Source of the DNA: Liolophura sinensis
Lineage: Eukaryota; Mollusca; Polyplacophora; Chitonida; Chitonidae
Length of the DNA: 64,000 nucleotides
Assembly: GCF_032854445.1 (NCBI RefSeq)
Contig: NC_088300.1
Span: forward strand, 73,649,005-73,713,004
Direction of reading: 5' to 3'
Below are positions 13,911 through 26,700 of this stretch, piece after piece. A program made the translations under genes and the position numbers. A model generated the notes under the pieces. That model did not search any database, was not told the origin of the DNA, and was given only the letters and a program-made list of their open reading frames with translations. Within the stretch, counting starts at the first letter, position 1. Every line of letters begins with the position of its first letter.

Positions 13911-15176
13911 AGTCATCCCTATATGTAGCTTCCTTCTCGAATATTGAGTGTTAACCAGTCATTCAGTCAGCCCAATATGTAGGTCCTTCTCCAGTACTAA
14001 GTATTAACCTGTCATTCAGTTAGCCCTATATGTAGCTTCATTCTCCAGTACTGAGTGTTAACAAGTGATTCAGTCAGCCCTGTATGTAGCTTCGTTCTCA
14101 AAGACTGAGTGTTAACCAGTCATTCAGTCAGCCGTTTATGTAGCTTCGTTCTCCAGTACTAAGTATTAACCTGTCATTCAGTTAGCCCTGTATGTAACTT
14201 TGTTCTCAAGTACTGAGTGTTAACCAGTCATTCAGTCAGCCCTGTATGTGGCTTCGTTCGCAAGTACTGAGAAAACCAGTCATTCAGTCAGCCCTATATG
14301 TGGCTTCATTCTCCAGTACTGCATGTTAACCAGTCATTCAGTCAGCCCTATATGTAGCTTCGTTCTCAAAGACTGAGTGTTAACCAGTCATTCAGTCAGC
14401 CCTGTATGTGGCTTCGTTCGCAAGTACTGAGTGAGCCAGTCATTCAGTCAGCCCTATATGTGGCTTCATTCTCCAGTACTGCATGTTAACCAGTCATTCA
14501 GTCAGTCCTATATGTAGCTTCGTTCTCTAGTACTGGGTGTTAACTAGTCATTCAGTCAGCCCTATATGTAACTTCGTTTTCCAGTACTGAGTGTTAACCA
14601 GTCATTCAGTCAGCCCTGTATGTGGCTTCATTCTCAAGTATTGAATGTTAACCAGTCATTCAGTCAGTCCTATATGTAGCTTCGTTCTCCAGTGCTGAGT
14701 GTTAACCAGTCATTCAGTCAGTCCTATATGTAGCTTCGTTCTCCAGTGCTGAGTGTTAACCAGTCATTCAGTCTGCCCTATATGTGGCTACATTCCCAAG
14801 TACTGAGTGTTAACCAGTCATTCAGTCTGCCCTATATGTGGCTACATTCTCAAGTACTGAGTGTTAACCAGTCATTCAGTCAGCCCTATATGTAGCTTCG
14901 TTCTCCAGTACTGAGTTTTAACCAGTCATTCAGTCAGTCCAATATGTAGCTTTGTTCTCAAGTACTGAGTGTTAACCAGTCATTCAGTCAGCCCTATATG
15001 TAGCTTCGTTCTAGAGTACTGAGTGTTAACCAGTCATTCAGTTAGCCCTATATGTAGGTCCTTCTCCAGTACTGAGTGAACCAGTCATTCAGTTAGCTCA
15101 ATATGTAGCTTCGTTCTCAAGTACTGAGTGAATCAGTCATTCAGTTAGCCCTATATGTAGCTTTGTTCTCAACTAC
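13911..15176. repeat. 54-bp minisatellite, about 24 copies
   Basis: The unit contains CCAGTCATTCAGTCAGCC, TATATGTAGCTTCGTTCTC and AGTACTGAGTGTTAA. I counted 23 occurrences of the ATTCAG core plus one partial first copy. Copies differ by single substitutions (CTATATG/CTGTATG, CTCCAG/CTCAAG, GCTTC/GCTAC), and some are shortened by about 4 bases at the GTGTTAA end. Variants are arranged in higher-order pairs, for example the two GTCTGCCC copies near 14770 and 14824, which suggests local duplication of blocks. No coding frame spans it. Confidence 0.97.
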
Positions 15177-15376
15177 TCACATACTGACACAACTACACAC
15201 TCACTCAGTTACTCACCGGCTCATGTACACTCTGGCACCCACTCTCCGAGTCACAGGCGCACTCACGCATCCATTTTCTCACTAACACTCACTCAACCTT
15301 CCATGCACTCATTCATTCACGCACATATATACTAGTACTTACTCACCGGTTTACAGACGCATTCACACACTTGTTC
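15177..15376. repeat. Degenerate ACTC/CACT-rich simple repeat
   Basis: Directly after the 54-bp array the sequence is dominated by CACTCACTCA, ACTCACCGG, CACTCACGCA and CATTCATTCACGCAC. It is an imperfect (CACT)n tract. It may be the decayed tail of a SINE of the kind seen at 16335, but no element body is visible next to it. Confidence 0.7.
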
Positions 15377-16334
15377 ACTGTGGATAGATGAGTTCAGAAG
15401 CCAAGCCTTTTATATCTAGTTACCTTGTGAGTAGATAGTAACATGTAATTCTGCCTATGTTCTGTTTGAATGAGTTCAACTGACGCGACGAAAGGGCTGT
15501 CCAGACTTTAACTACGGAAAAGTTTTACCATGACGCTCACGAAAATGCTGGCCTAACACGCTTTGTTCTTCTGGCGCTGTCTGAAAGTCCCTCCTAATTT
15601 GTAATATCCCAGACAGAGCACATCAGACAAGTCTATTTGTTTGCTCATCGTGTTTTGGCAATCCTCAAGGAAGTTAAGAACATTTTAGTCAAATAACAGG
15701 CAAAACTGAGAGCCCCCTACTTTTCTGGCGCTTTACCACTAAGTAATCAGTTGCACGACTTTGATAACATTTGCAAACTACATTTGGTCACTTGGCCAGA
15801 TGCGTTAAGCACAAAAGCGAAGCAGACATCGCAGCGAGTGTATAAGAAAATGGGTCCAGGAATAAAGCTCGGATTTCCTTCCTGGGCTTTACGTAGTGGT
15901 TATAAATGGTTCTAGGAATTAGGTGAAGTAGTTTGATCTGGGGCCGACACGTCTATCCCGGCTGTCCGGCCCTCATGATGTTCCCACCATCACCAACACG
16001 TCTCTCTGACTCATACTTTACTTCTGTCCTGTGAACAAGTGGGAGGAAGCCAAAATATTTTTGAAGTGTGATGTAATTTGCGGTGAGGCTTCCCTGGCAA
16101 CGACTGGTCCAGTTTGCATGGTCGAAAGTTCTTGAATGCATTTCACTTAATGTCAGATGCTGCTCAGCACAAATTCCGGTTTTTGTTAAACCTTAAATGT
16201 TCTGTAAATGTAATAACTGAACCTGAGAAACCTCTTGTCCAACTATCGTGGACTGAATAACGCCGTTCTCAACCTTGAACGTTGACACATAGTACTTTAC
16301 ACTAAAATGTCTATGAAAGCAGATAGCTCGGGGA

Positions 16335-16400
16335 AGTGCGTGAGTGCTTGGGGTTTAACGTCGTACTTAACAATTTTTCAGTCATATGACGACGAATGAC
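16335..16400 (-). mobile_element. 3' fragment of a molluscan-type SINE
   Basis: Read on the - strand this is GTCATATGACTGAAAAATTG, then TTAAGTACGACGTTAAACCC and CAAGCACTCACGCACTT. I recognise this as the 3' end of a short interspersed element common in mollusc genomes, where it is followed by (CACT)n. The decayed CACTCACGCACT tail fits. The assignment is from memory of recurring sequence, not from an alignment. Confidence 0.55.
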
Positions 16401-18297
16401 AGATAGCTCGGTCATTACTACGGCCGACATGTTTTATTTACTCGGCTTGAGTAGAGAAAGATCAGTTCATAAATCGTGTTTTTACTCTATTGAATCCTTT
16501 TATTTGAATTTGTTGAAACCAGTTAATAAAAATCTAAGAATCAGATCAACGCGAAAATGTATTACATTATATTACTTAAGCTGTCTATCTATGTAGTATT
16601 AGTATACAGCATTATCACGTCCTGTTCTTGTCACAAACATGGCAACTTTGCCTCTAATTGCCTATAAAGTTAGACATTCTTTAGCTACCAAAATTACCCT
16701 AATTAAATAAATCTTATGCAAAAGTCGTGTTTGCAGAAGACTGTATATAGCTGTATAAGTCGGAATTCGGAATCCTTAAACGGGTTTATCTTAAAGGATT
16801 TCAGCATCTTAAACTATTGTCTTTCCTGTGTACCTCGATGTTGTGTTTACAAAAACACAGATTTTCACACACAAGCGCAGGTAACTCGATTCATGTACCA
16901 GCAGTGTTCACACCGAAATACAATATGAACAGTGCACTTGTTTAATATGGCCATTGCGTGCTCACGACAAGTCAGTGATACGGAAGATATTGGTCCTTTC
17001 TCCCTACGACGGGGTGTATTGTGTGCACTAAAACCGAGAACGTATACTTACTAGTCTATATCTACCATATCCATTTGTTGCCATCCAATCAGTTAATACC
17101 TGGGCGATGCTCCTATGGAAGAGAGAATAATGGGAGAAAAAAAGCTCATATGAACAGTTTACTTCGTGTGTATAATATACCTACCGCAGTTGCTACACGA
17201 GGTTCGCGTCATTCCAATCATAACCCATGCTGGGAGCTGTGTGTTAGAGACCATGATACCTGCGCAAGTTCGGTGTCTGTGAGGGCGAGGGTCCCAGCCC
17301 GACACCCATTGTCAAAGAGTGCTCTCCCCACGGCCTGGAATGGAGACTCTGATTAGTCGCTGACATGTCTGTCCCACCTTATTGTTACGTAATGTCCATT
17401 TACATCCATCCTGCCAGGAAATGCCTGTCGAGGTGTACTCTTCATCTGCACTGGCTAACATTGAACCACCGCACGCAGAATTAACTGCGAATTGGTGAAG
17501 CTTCGTATGGGACGTCACGCCACCCCAAGGCATAAAATGGGGATATAGTCGTGGAAACATCGTGGTCCAGTGAAACAGGCTTCATCATTTGTAGCTGTAC
17601 ATGACATTCCCAGGAGCATTGGAGATTGGAGAGCGTACAAAACAAAAACGCAACCTAACATTATTCTCGTGATTGTATAGTAATGTATGCGAAGCATGAA
17701 CAAGCAATGTTAAGATGCAAAACGATCTCGTCCACATATTCACTTGGAACAGATGGCAGTGCAGGGCATCGAGTTATATGGACATATAAACCATGGATAC
17801 CTTTAACAAACTGTTGCGTTCACGTAACTACCATGATAACCTAATACCTTCCAAACAAGCCCCTATGGAAGTTCTGTCCACTTACGGTTGTGGAATTGAT
17901 TCTAACTTAATCAGTTCCAAGACTTCGTTTTTGTTGGGTGTTCATTCTTCAGTTGTTCAAAGTACCACCAGAAGTTAAGAACAGAAGTTAAGTTCGTTAT
18001 AAACAAACTTACCGCTACTCACAATCTCTGTACGCCTATATCAATGGGCTGGCTGTTGACATTTTCCAGAGAATTAAAACTGAATGAATGATTTGGATGA
18101 CAGACTTAAAGTTCACTATTATACATTTTCTGTTAGTGCTGCCGTCTCGTGATGTTTTGTTTTTTCAAAACTATATTCTGAGTTTTGGCGTCACTTCACC
18201 ATCAATGCCTTCTGTTAATATGTGAGTTGGATGTCTGAAAAAGCTATCGTAATGTAGTTGTAGTATTTGACCAGAGCAACTGCCCTGACATGAAGGC

Positions 18298-18421
18298 TTA
18301 TGGTCACAGTGGACTGAAGGCCCTGTCTGTAACTGAGAACACAACACATCTGGCCACTTTTTATGGTCCCAGTGCCGACTTGCTGAAGGTCTAGTCTGTA
18401 ACTGAGAACACAACACATCTC
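18298..18421. repeat. Imperfect tandem duplication, about 63-69 bp
   Basis: Two copies of a unit run from TTATGGTC(A/C)CAGTG through GAAGG and TCTGTAACTGAGAACACAAC to ACATCT. The shared 3' halves are 69 bases apart and the 5' halves about 63 apart, so one copy has a 6-base insertion. Nothing suggests a function. Confidence 0.85.
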
Positions 18422-19806
18422 GTTACTTCTACACCGTAATAATAGCGGTTTAATAGCGCCTGTCCAACATTAATAGTACATCCATTCTGAAAAACTGACG
18501 TTTAATTTTGAGTGTCCAGAACTGTTTGATATTTACCGGTGAACTCTCCAGATTTCAACACTTTCCACAGCCTTTAGGAGAGTGTGTTGTATACTTTTCT
18601 TCAGTTATTTCGGTCAAGTATAGCATGCTTTACTCCGCGTATTTGTCAAATCATGTTGTATTTATTTGCTTGGCAGGCCTAAGCCACGTTTATTTGATAA
18701 TTGGCGAGAGAAGCTACGCAAGCAAACAGAGAGTGTGATAAACATCGAGGATAAACACGTTATAATATCTATTATGTCACGCTACGATTCGCTGTTTACC
18801 TTCTGCCAGATGGTTCAAGTGCTCGTGTTATTCTCGGGCTAAACGTGACTCTCGAGAAATCTCGTTTTGACACGCAGCAACACCGAGTTCATGTGAAACA
18901 CTTGCCTCCCATTTTATTTATATTTAAACGCCCAAAATATGACAGACTGGTCTATTTTTAAAATGGGTATGATTTTACGCCCTCGATGACTCGTAGTGTT
19001 TTCAAAGGCAAACTGGCTAAGGGAAGAAGAATATTGAAATCTTAGCTGAAGACAATTATGAAAAAGTATATACAGTCGCATTTACCCAGTGGCAAATGGA
19101 CTCCGCACTGATCAGCGAGAATTCAGATTCCAGAAAATATAGACGTATATATGTGTGGGTTATAAAAGGCTACATGTTGCCTGCTATACACAAGTCAATC
19201 GTGTAGCTGCCTTATAATGCTGTGCTTCGGCTGTGTAGTTTTATCAAAAGCGTTGCCTGCTAAGGCGTGTATAGAATCTCCCTCTTGCACAATTTCTTTA
19301 CCATCTCCCTTTTGAAAATGGATGTCTGTATGTCAAGTAGACTTAACCTACAATAGAAGTGAAACAAATTCACATATACTTAACTAAAATAAGTGTACAT
19401 CACACATTTCCCTTCATGTACATTATCTCCGGGATTAAATTATGGCATGTATATGTTGTTATTATATATCACAATAAAACATTTTTGCGCAAAGACAAAT
19501 TCTAAACGGATAATTCAGTACACAAACTAATAATTCAGAGAGATTGGCTTCTCGGTTACGTTTGTGTGATATCTAAGTCTTTATCAGTTTGTATGTTAAA
19601 AATGTTTATGCTACAGGTTATATGGTTTAGTACAGGTACATCAGCACGTATACAAGATGTAGAAAGATCTGCCAGTGAGTAATGAACGGTCCAACTGGAC
19701 AAATTCGTCAGACGGCATGTAGTTCAATTGCTGGCTGGTGGATATGGAAAGCGTAGCCTGTCATTGTTCAGAATCAATGTTTACTAATATTATAGGTCAT
19801 ATAGCG

Positions 19807-19935
19807 ATTTATTTATTTGATTGGAGCTAATCGCCAAAAAAGGGCCATGCAAAGATAAAGTGCGCGACCATATCTCTAATCCGACATGTGCTAACCCAGT
19901 GACCCTTGCACACTCAGCAATTGCGCCTCTCACCT
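19807..19935 (-). mobile_element. Possible degenerate SINE, - strand
   Basis: The + strand begins ATTTATTTATTTGATTGG, which is the reverse complement of a CCAATCAAATAAATAAAT tail like that of the SINE family at 21408. The remaining sequence up to about 19935 does not match the known core. Either the element is another family sharing the tail or only the tail is real. Confidence 0.35.
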
Positions 19936-21407
19936 ATATTTTAATAGCAAACGCCTATCGGGATTTGTGACATGTTATGTCTCTTTTATTGTTTAAATCA
20001 TGGTAGAATGAAATTGTGGCCAAAAATGAAGTTACAATTTGAGATAGTTGTTATTGATGGTATATAGGCCTATACATTAAACTGTGTTATCAGAAGCGAA
20101 AAATATTGTGTCTGGCTTTTTGTTTATTTTCCAATACCAAATCTCGGACACTGGAGATAAGGGTTACGTCATCTGTGATATGACCTTTGCATAAGATCCG
20201 AACTGCGGAAGACACAGGGGGAATCACCTGACATATTCCCATGCATACATAACTGCATGGACCACAGACTGAACGTTATATATAATCTTACATGTTTAGG
20301 TATCTAATGAACCTTCGAAACATTTAATCGATAATTTAATCGTAACCGATAATCGTGAAATTGTGTGATCGTTAGTCGACATATTTATAGGTCTCCTTAA
20401 TAACGCTAAGGCCACCTTCCAGAACAAAAACGCTCAACATAAATCCACTGTAGACGCTGAGACATTTAAAAAACGCGCCAGTATCACGCAAAAAAGGGAT
20501 AGTCGTTCTCGGCGATATGGGAAAGAAAAATGACATCGATGATCCGTGCAGGTGTGTAATTGAAATCCGGTCTCCAAATCGTAAAAATGAAGCTGCCATG
20601 CCCTAGCCCTAACTTAATATAGGGAATGAACCAAAAAAGATACTTTTTGAAAAGTGACTTATAGAGCTTATTATTTTGACTAGAAATTAAAATATTGACC
20701 ATCTCATAAATGATTTCTCAAGACAAAGGGATCAAAATTTCAACTTCCAGTACGAAAAACAAAGTATTGTGAGGAGAATTTAACTTTCATCTAAAGTCGT
20801 AAATGTCTCTGTGCCGCAGGTCGTCTTTATCACCCAGTCCATCTCTGCCAACGTGGATTGATGATAAAAACTTAATAATGTATATTGGAACCTTGATCCA
20901 TTTGTGGTGATTCACACAATTTACGATATCACATACCATATTTCTGGAATATTAACCCTTAGCGATTCACGATTTCAACCACTAAAGCACAAGAGGTATA
21001 AAAGCAAGTACTGTTTACGCGAAGCATACTTTTCTGATTTATGTGTAAGTTCTTGAACAAACCATAAACGCGGGAGATCCAGAAACGACCCAGACATCTA
21101 GATTACCATTATTCAGCTGACTCTCAAGTGTCATAAAACTCATTGTAGATTACAAATATTTGGAGTATGTGTGAATAGTTAGGGTTAAGGGCATGAATGG
21201 CTTTATTGACATGTTAAATTGATCGTGTATAGGGAATTTGTCGGGTCGGTTCAAGATCATGTTATACTGTTATATTTATGAACTGAAGTATAACGTACAA
21301 ACTTTAGTAAAATATAGTAACAGACTTTCAAGCTGCACAGGACACTTACTGTATAACATATATAGTTAAACACACACAGTGATCATAGTTAAGGTTAAAA
21401 TATACAA

Positions 21408-21675
21408 GGGGGCCTCCGTTGCTCAGTTGGTTAGCTCGCTAGCGCAGCTTAATGGCCCAGGAGTCTTTCACCAATGCGGTCGCTGTGAGTTCAAGTCCGG
21501 CTCATGCTGGCTGCCTCTCTGGCCGTATGTGGGAAGGTCTGCCAGCAGCCTGCGGATGGTCGTGGGTTTCCCCCGGGCTCTGCCCGGTTTCCACTCACCA
21601 TAATGCTGGCCGCCGTCGTATAAGTGAAATACAGCGTAAAACACCAATCAAAAAAAAATATATATATATATATAC
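21408..21675 (+). mobile_element. tRNA-derived SINE, near full length
   Basis: The element starts GGGGGCCTCCGTTGCTCAG. It carries an A-box-like TGCTCAGTTGG (about 21418) and a B-box-like GTGAGTTCAAGTCC (about 21486) of a tRNA head. A central core follows that contains GGATGGTCGTGGGTTTCCCCC, then a 3' part with CCACTCACCATAATGCTGGC and GCGTAAAACACCAATCA. It ends in an A-run and (TA)n. I remember this family as widespread in molluscs and related lophotrochozoans. A stretch of about 10 bases between GTGAAAT and GCGTAAAAC seems to be missing compared with copies I recall. SINEs are copied by LINE enzymes and encode no protein, so the two open frames crossing it are meaningless. No clear target-site duplication was found by eye. 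Confidence 0.85.
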
Positions 21676-22772
21676 AGGCTTATTATTGCAAAGTGTCATG
21701 TACAAACTTACAAGAAAATCAATCAAAACTGTATTCAGAATTTCATAAATAAGGTTATTCGATCTTGAACAAACAGCGGGAAATATGGCATTGAGTATAC
21801 GAGTATTGCTCCATCATTTTGCATGGAACACCAATATCTGTATTGCTAACATAAGTTTATCTGTAACTGTTATTTGAAGCTGAACACCTTGTTAAGACAG
21901 ATCATTATCACAGACCACTGCGATTGTTGGTAGTATTGAGCAAATGGTAGGCAACACTAATCTACTCCTCTTAAATGAGAAAGTTGGATACATACAGATG
22001 ACCTCAAAACTGAAAATGACTACAAATTCACCAAGGTAGACCTCTGGGCATTTAGCCGTCCTGTTTGTCCCTCAAGAAAAATGATATCCCATGAGGTATT
22101 TTGCAATTAGTGTGCGTTTAAATAATACTATGCTCATTGGTAGCCGACGAATAGATATTCTTGAGCGAACAGTTGGTACGGTTGTGTGTGTTTGGATCGC
22201 TATTTGCTGGCTCGTCTGTCCGCCTAGTCACGGACCACACACCTTGGCCGGTTCACGGGCTACGCAAATACCTCGGACCATAGGTAGCACATAGTCTTAA
22301 TGGTCAGGATCGTGGACGTAATAGAAAACCTCAGCAGTAGTTTACTGTAAATGTCATTCATGTTAACATGGCTACTCAAAAATCCGCCACATAATTCCCT
22401 TCTTTATATGCAACACACGTTTTATTTCTCAGCGAGCCTGTACAATATGTGGCTGGGTGAGAGCTAACGACTGGTTAACCACATGCTGGTTCTATAGTGT
22501 ACCTGGAAACTGGAGGCCGGCACGCGCGGCCTTCCTACGCCATGATTCGTGTGCAAGATTACCCGGTACCTGTTGTAATTGCTGGGGACAAGACAAAACT
22601 ATTTCCGCGATTAGAAATCTTTTATGAGCCAGTTATATTACCCCGGGAGTTGACGCGCGCGTGTGATAAGCCAATGTTCCCGTGATTAATAGCGGCTAAA
22701 ACTTTTAATTGGTCTCAGGCTGTAGGTCAAGGGTCATTGCCACAATCGCGTGCCACAGGAGTTGACACACAC

Positions 22773-23011
22773 CACGTGCTCTGGTGACGTCACAGACGCT
22801 GGAGAATGCAAACGTCGAATAACCCCGTCGTTGATCAAGCTGTGGCACAAGCAACGCTCCTTTTTCACACCGAGACAAAATATCCGAAAACTGGTGGGAA
22901 TGTCCCCAAGGCCACTTCAAGAGTAAAAATTGTATGGTCGCCTCCTGATCAAAATATTCACGGAATGTCGATGGAAGTGTCCCGTGGCTAGCCAGCCAAT
23001 CAGCCGGGGCG
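22773..23011. promoter_or_regulatory. Cluster of promoter-type motifs, candidate regulatory element
   Basis: Within 240 bases there are a CACGTG E-box (22773-22778), a full TGACGTCA CRE (22785-22792), a kappa-B-like GGAATGTCCC (22897-22906), a CCAAT box (22996-23000) and a GC box GGGGCG (23006-23011). The stretch is richer in G and C than its surroundings. It is about 30 kb upstream of the FGF start codon. Such motifs occur by chance, no transcript start was identified, and the overlapping open frames on both strands (22806-22991 and 22705-23019) match no protein I know. It is a candidate only. Confidence 0.25.
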
Positions 23012-23434
23012 TTATACACCTGTTCAGGGTGTATCCCGCATATTAGTTATTTCCACTTATGTTTCAGGTAGAAAAGCTAGATAACAATCTTGTCTGTTTA
23101 TAATTGACCTATTCTATAAACAGAGGGCACTGGTCACTGAGTGCGGTCTGATATCACTGTTATCCTCATGAATGAGAAGTCACAGAGAACAGAAAGCAGA
23201 TATCCCTCTTATGTGACAATATGCTCTCCGGTATTTCAGTTATGGACGCCCAGCTATATGGCAATGTTATATTTAGAAAACATCTGAAAACATTATGTGT
23301 ATTATTACAACGGCTGACTTCAATAACACCCTGATACCTGTCGATATCCAGGCCTGTTCTCTCAGTTTGGTTGTTGCAGAAAAAAAAGGCCATTTACGAA
23401 TAAAACTGGCGATATCACATAAAACAGAAAATTA

Positions 23435-23760
23435 TAAAACTCACATATCACGATATACTACCCCAATACACATCAAATTTCACGGTATCACACAATACAG
23501 CAATACGTATCACACTATAAGGATATCACACATTACAGCAATACATATCACAATATTACTTCAATACACATCACATATCACGATATCACATGTTACGGCA
23601 ATACATACCACAATATCACGGGAATACACCTCACACATCATGATATGATTAATTATACATCTAAATGGTGGTATTACACATCCATTTATATTAAGCATCA
23701 TGTATCAAGAATTTACACATCACCACATTGTACATCATATGTCACAATATCACATACCAG
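23435..23760. repeat. Degenerate ATC/CAC-rich tandem array
   Basis: Elements such as CACATATCACGATATCAC, ACAGCAATACATATCACAAT and CAATACACATCAC recur with irregular spacing. The composition is strongly A and C on the + strand and the array decays towards 23760. The open frame across it (rich in His, Ile, Thr) is a by-product of the composition. Confidence 0.8.
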
Positions 23761-26700
23761 AGAACTTCATTTAGCATTTATCTGCTATCAAAATTCAAAA
23801 TCCAGAGTTCGTTTCTTCAGTCGAAAAACAATTTCACAAACACTCAGGCACAATTAATGAGTGAATATCCAGCGTAAATGAAGTCGGAACCTTTGTCATT
23901 GTGAATGCAGTTTAACTCATTTTTACGCACAAATATTATTTGAAATTCAGCGATATAAGGCCCTATTTCTGAGGAATAATACATCTCCATTTGGCTCATT
24001 TTGGAAATATTTGCATTTCCATGGCTACAAAAAAATTGCCTTCATCGACAACATGCTCTTTGATCGGTTTCCGGGGATTTACAGCAGATGTATACGTGGA
24101 GCTTTTCACGTCTACAACTGTTGTTGTTTTACCACCATAGTAATCCGCCCTCCTGCTGTACGAACTGTGGCGCCTCTGTACTGCGTTCCCAGATTCGCCC
24201 GTATTCCTTCGTGTTACTGCACATCGTCCATCACGCACTGGATTCTGCTATCATATTAACTAGCATGTGGTTAATCTCACGTACATTGACACCAACAAGT
24301 ACGAAAAGCCGCGATCTCATGCTCGTTCATAAACAAATACAGCACAGCGAGGAAAGCCTGCCGTAATATGACAGTGACATGTTGTTGTTGTTGTAAATCA
24401 AAACCGTTGATATAATTTGTGCCATCATGTTATCAGATTGTATAACGTCTAGTCGTTTTGATTGACCCGTACAACTCGTGCGCACAGGCTTGTACATGTA
24501 TTTTATTGAGGCCGTTGCCAGTATCACCGTCACTATATTACAGCTCGCATAAGTTTGAGGTCGTATATTAAACGGCGGGGTACTTGAGAGAAGCATGTTG
24601 TATTATGCTTGTAAACACATCGAATTGCACCAGCCGCTCGTGATCACATACCGAGATGTCAACCAACTATTTCAATTACGCCAGTTTGACCTGTGACATC
24701 GACATTCTTTCGTTAGGTGGATTCTTGTAGATTTGCATTGTCAGTAAGATAAGGTTGACGAGGGGTTATTTTCCGTGGCGGATGGTTAACACAGAAGTGC
24801 AGAGGTTGTTTCTGGATCAACTCTAAACAAAAGAATTTCAGTCAGTTTTTAATTACAAATGACTTTGGTCAGCACAAGCTAAATTGTAAACTACTACTGG
24901 TTATTCTAAGGGTCAGTATGCAGGCCATAAATAAAATACATGGATCATTTATTTTAGAAAGGATTCCTTCGTTCTTTAGCTTATTAACAGTTACGTAATT
25001 TGAGGGTCTCCTTGCATCATACTTCAGTGCACTATTGGTTCCCACGTTTACTGGACTGAATGATATACGGTTCTCAGTCACAATTGCTTTATTTAAACGT
25101 GAGACCTCTTTATTTAGAGAAATGTCACATCACAGATGAAATAACACCTTGGTAATCATAACAGTTATTTTAGGTACCCGTACATATGAACTCTTACATC
25201 TACAAACGGCCTGTGGACCTCTAGCGTTTCCCAGAACTCTTAAATCAGGAATGATAAAAATCAAATAAAAAGAAAGCGGCGTGATAAATCGACAACCCCA
25301 TGTACCTTTACCTAGCTAAAGCCACGTGACAGCGGTGACAGTTATAGGCTCAATATTCCTTCTATCAAAAGTTTATAATGTTATTTTCCCACCCTGAATG
25401 ACTACTATTTAACTCTACCATGGAGTTATTACCATAAATAGTGATCTTGACCATTATTTTTGGTAACCAAGACCGGCAAAGTGAATCTGGACTTTCAGAA
25501 ACATCATCGATTCGATTGTGTAACGATAACCGGGATCCTCCGCACGGCCATGAACAGATACCACCGAGGCGACTTTGGCCGGATATTTGCGTCGTTCAGG
25601 ATTCCAGGCGAGGATCAGCTGTAGACAAGGGTAGAACGAGGGGAGCACAAGTCGTGCGGTGTCAGAAGTAAGAATACTTCATCGGCGTGTTGTACCTACT
25701 AAATATCGCGCCCTTTTAACTTCATTTAGAAGCTATACTTTATCAGTGACAAGGTTAGGTTAAACATAATAATGTCAAGATTACATATGAACAAAGACTC
25801 ATCGAATAAATAGGTTTCTAATGTTATCGGACAAACTGGGTAAATCTCCCAGTGTACATAAACTGTTCTTCTATTGCTGTCAAGAGGTTTGGGTTCAAAA
25901 TCCACCAGAGTTTGGTGTGACAATTATTTGATCTTCCGTTGGCTAAGCAAATCACATGTAACTTTTCCCCCAACTTGTTAATTTCCTTCCCGAACCTTGT
26001 CCTTGGCAATATTCAGGCTTCTGGTGAGATGAAACGAACGTTGATCCGTCTAACTCCTACACATCATGCGTGATCAGCGAACAGCAAATACAGACGTGAC
26101 TAAAAGCTCATTCCCGAAAACGTAACAATACTTTTGCCGTGTTGCTACCGGAGAAAGGATTTGCTGGCGTAAGCCAATGTGTCGTGATAGGTCCTCAGCT
26201 TTTTGTCAATGGCGTAATAGAGGACAAGCTAAACAGTGGCGTGCCTAAGGGGTACGTGGTGAAACGACAAGTCTTTTATTAAGAGAAACGAACTTGAACT
26301 CTGTCTTTTAGGGAAGCCTGGGAAATCAGAAAGGTCATAGATGACACTTTCATGATAAAACGGATGTTACTGGGTTTGAGTTCGGGACTGGTGTCTGGAG
26401 TGGCTCTCATACCAAACTAATCCTACTGAATGATACGAGAGAGGGAGAGGTAAAGAGCCAGGGGAGGTGGGGAGTCTTGAAGCCAGTGATGGTCTGCAAG
26501 GAATGCAAAATTTAATTCCGTGTAGCTTGTGATTAACTCGTGTTTGAACTCACACAAGTTTAAGTTCAGGGGAAATTTTGCCTCGCAGAAAAGTTCTTGC
26601 TGGAATCGCTAGGCTGTGGAAACTATGTCGTTTGTTTTCCCTGATTATAAAAAACCCTTTAACACAAGTATAATATATAACCGCACGTCTTTATTATCAC

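Larger units (their letters stand above)
15377..21407. other. Noncoding, repeats only
   Basis: The SINE fragment at 16335, the duplication at 18298 and the possible SINE at 19807 are listed separately. A 111-codon frame at 17021-17356 has no family resemblance and no splice context that I could defend. Confidence 0.65.

Noticed and set aside
13911-15176. Reading the 54-bp array as a CRISPR array
   Set aside because: Units are directly adjacent with no unique spacers, variation is spread over the whole unit, and the genome is eukaryotic.
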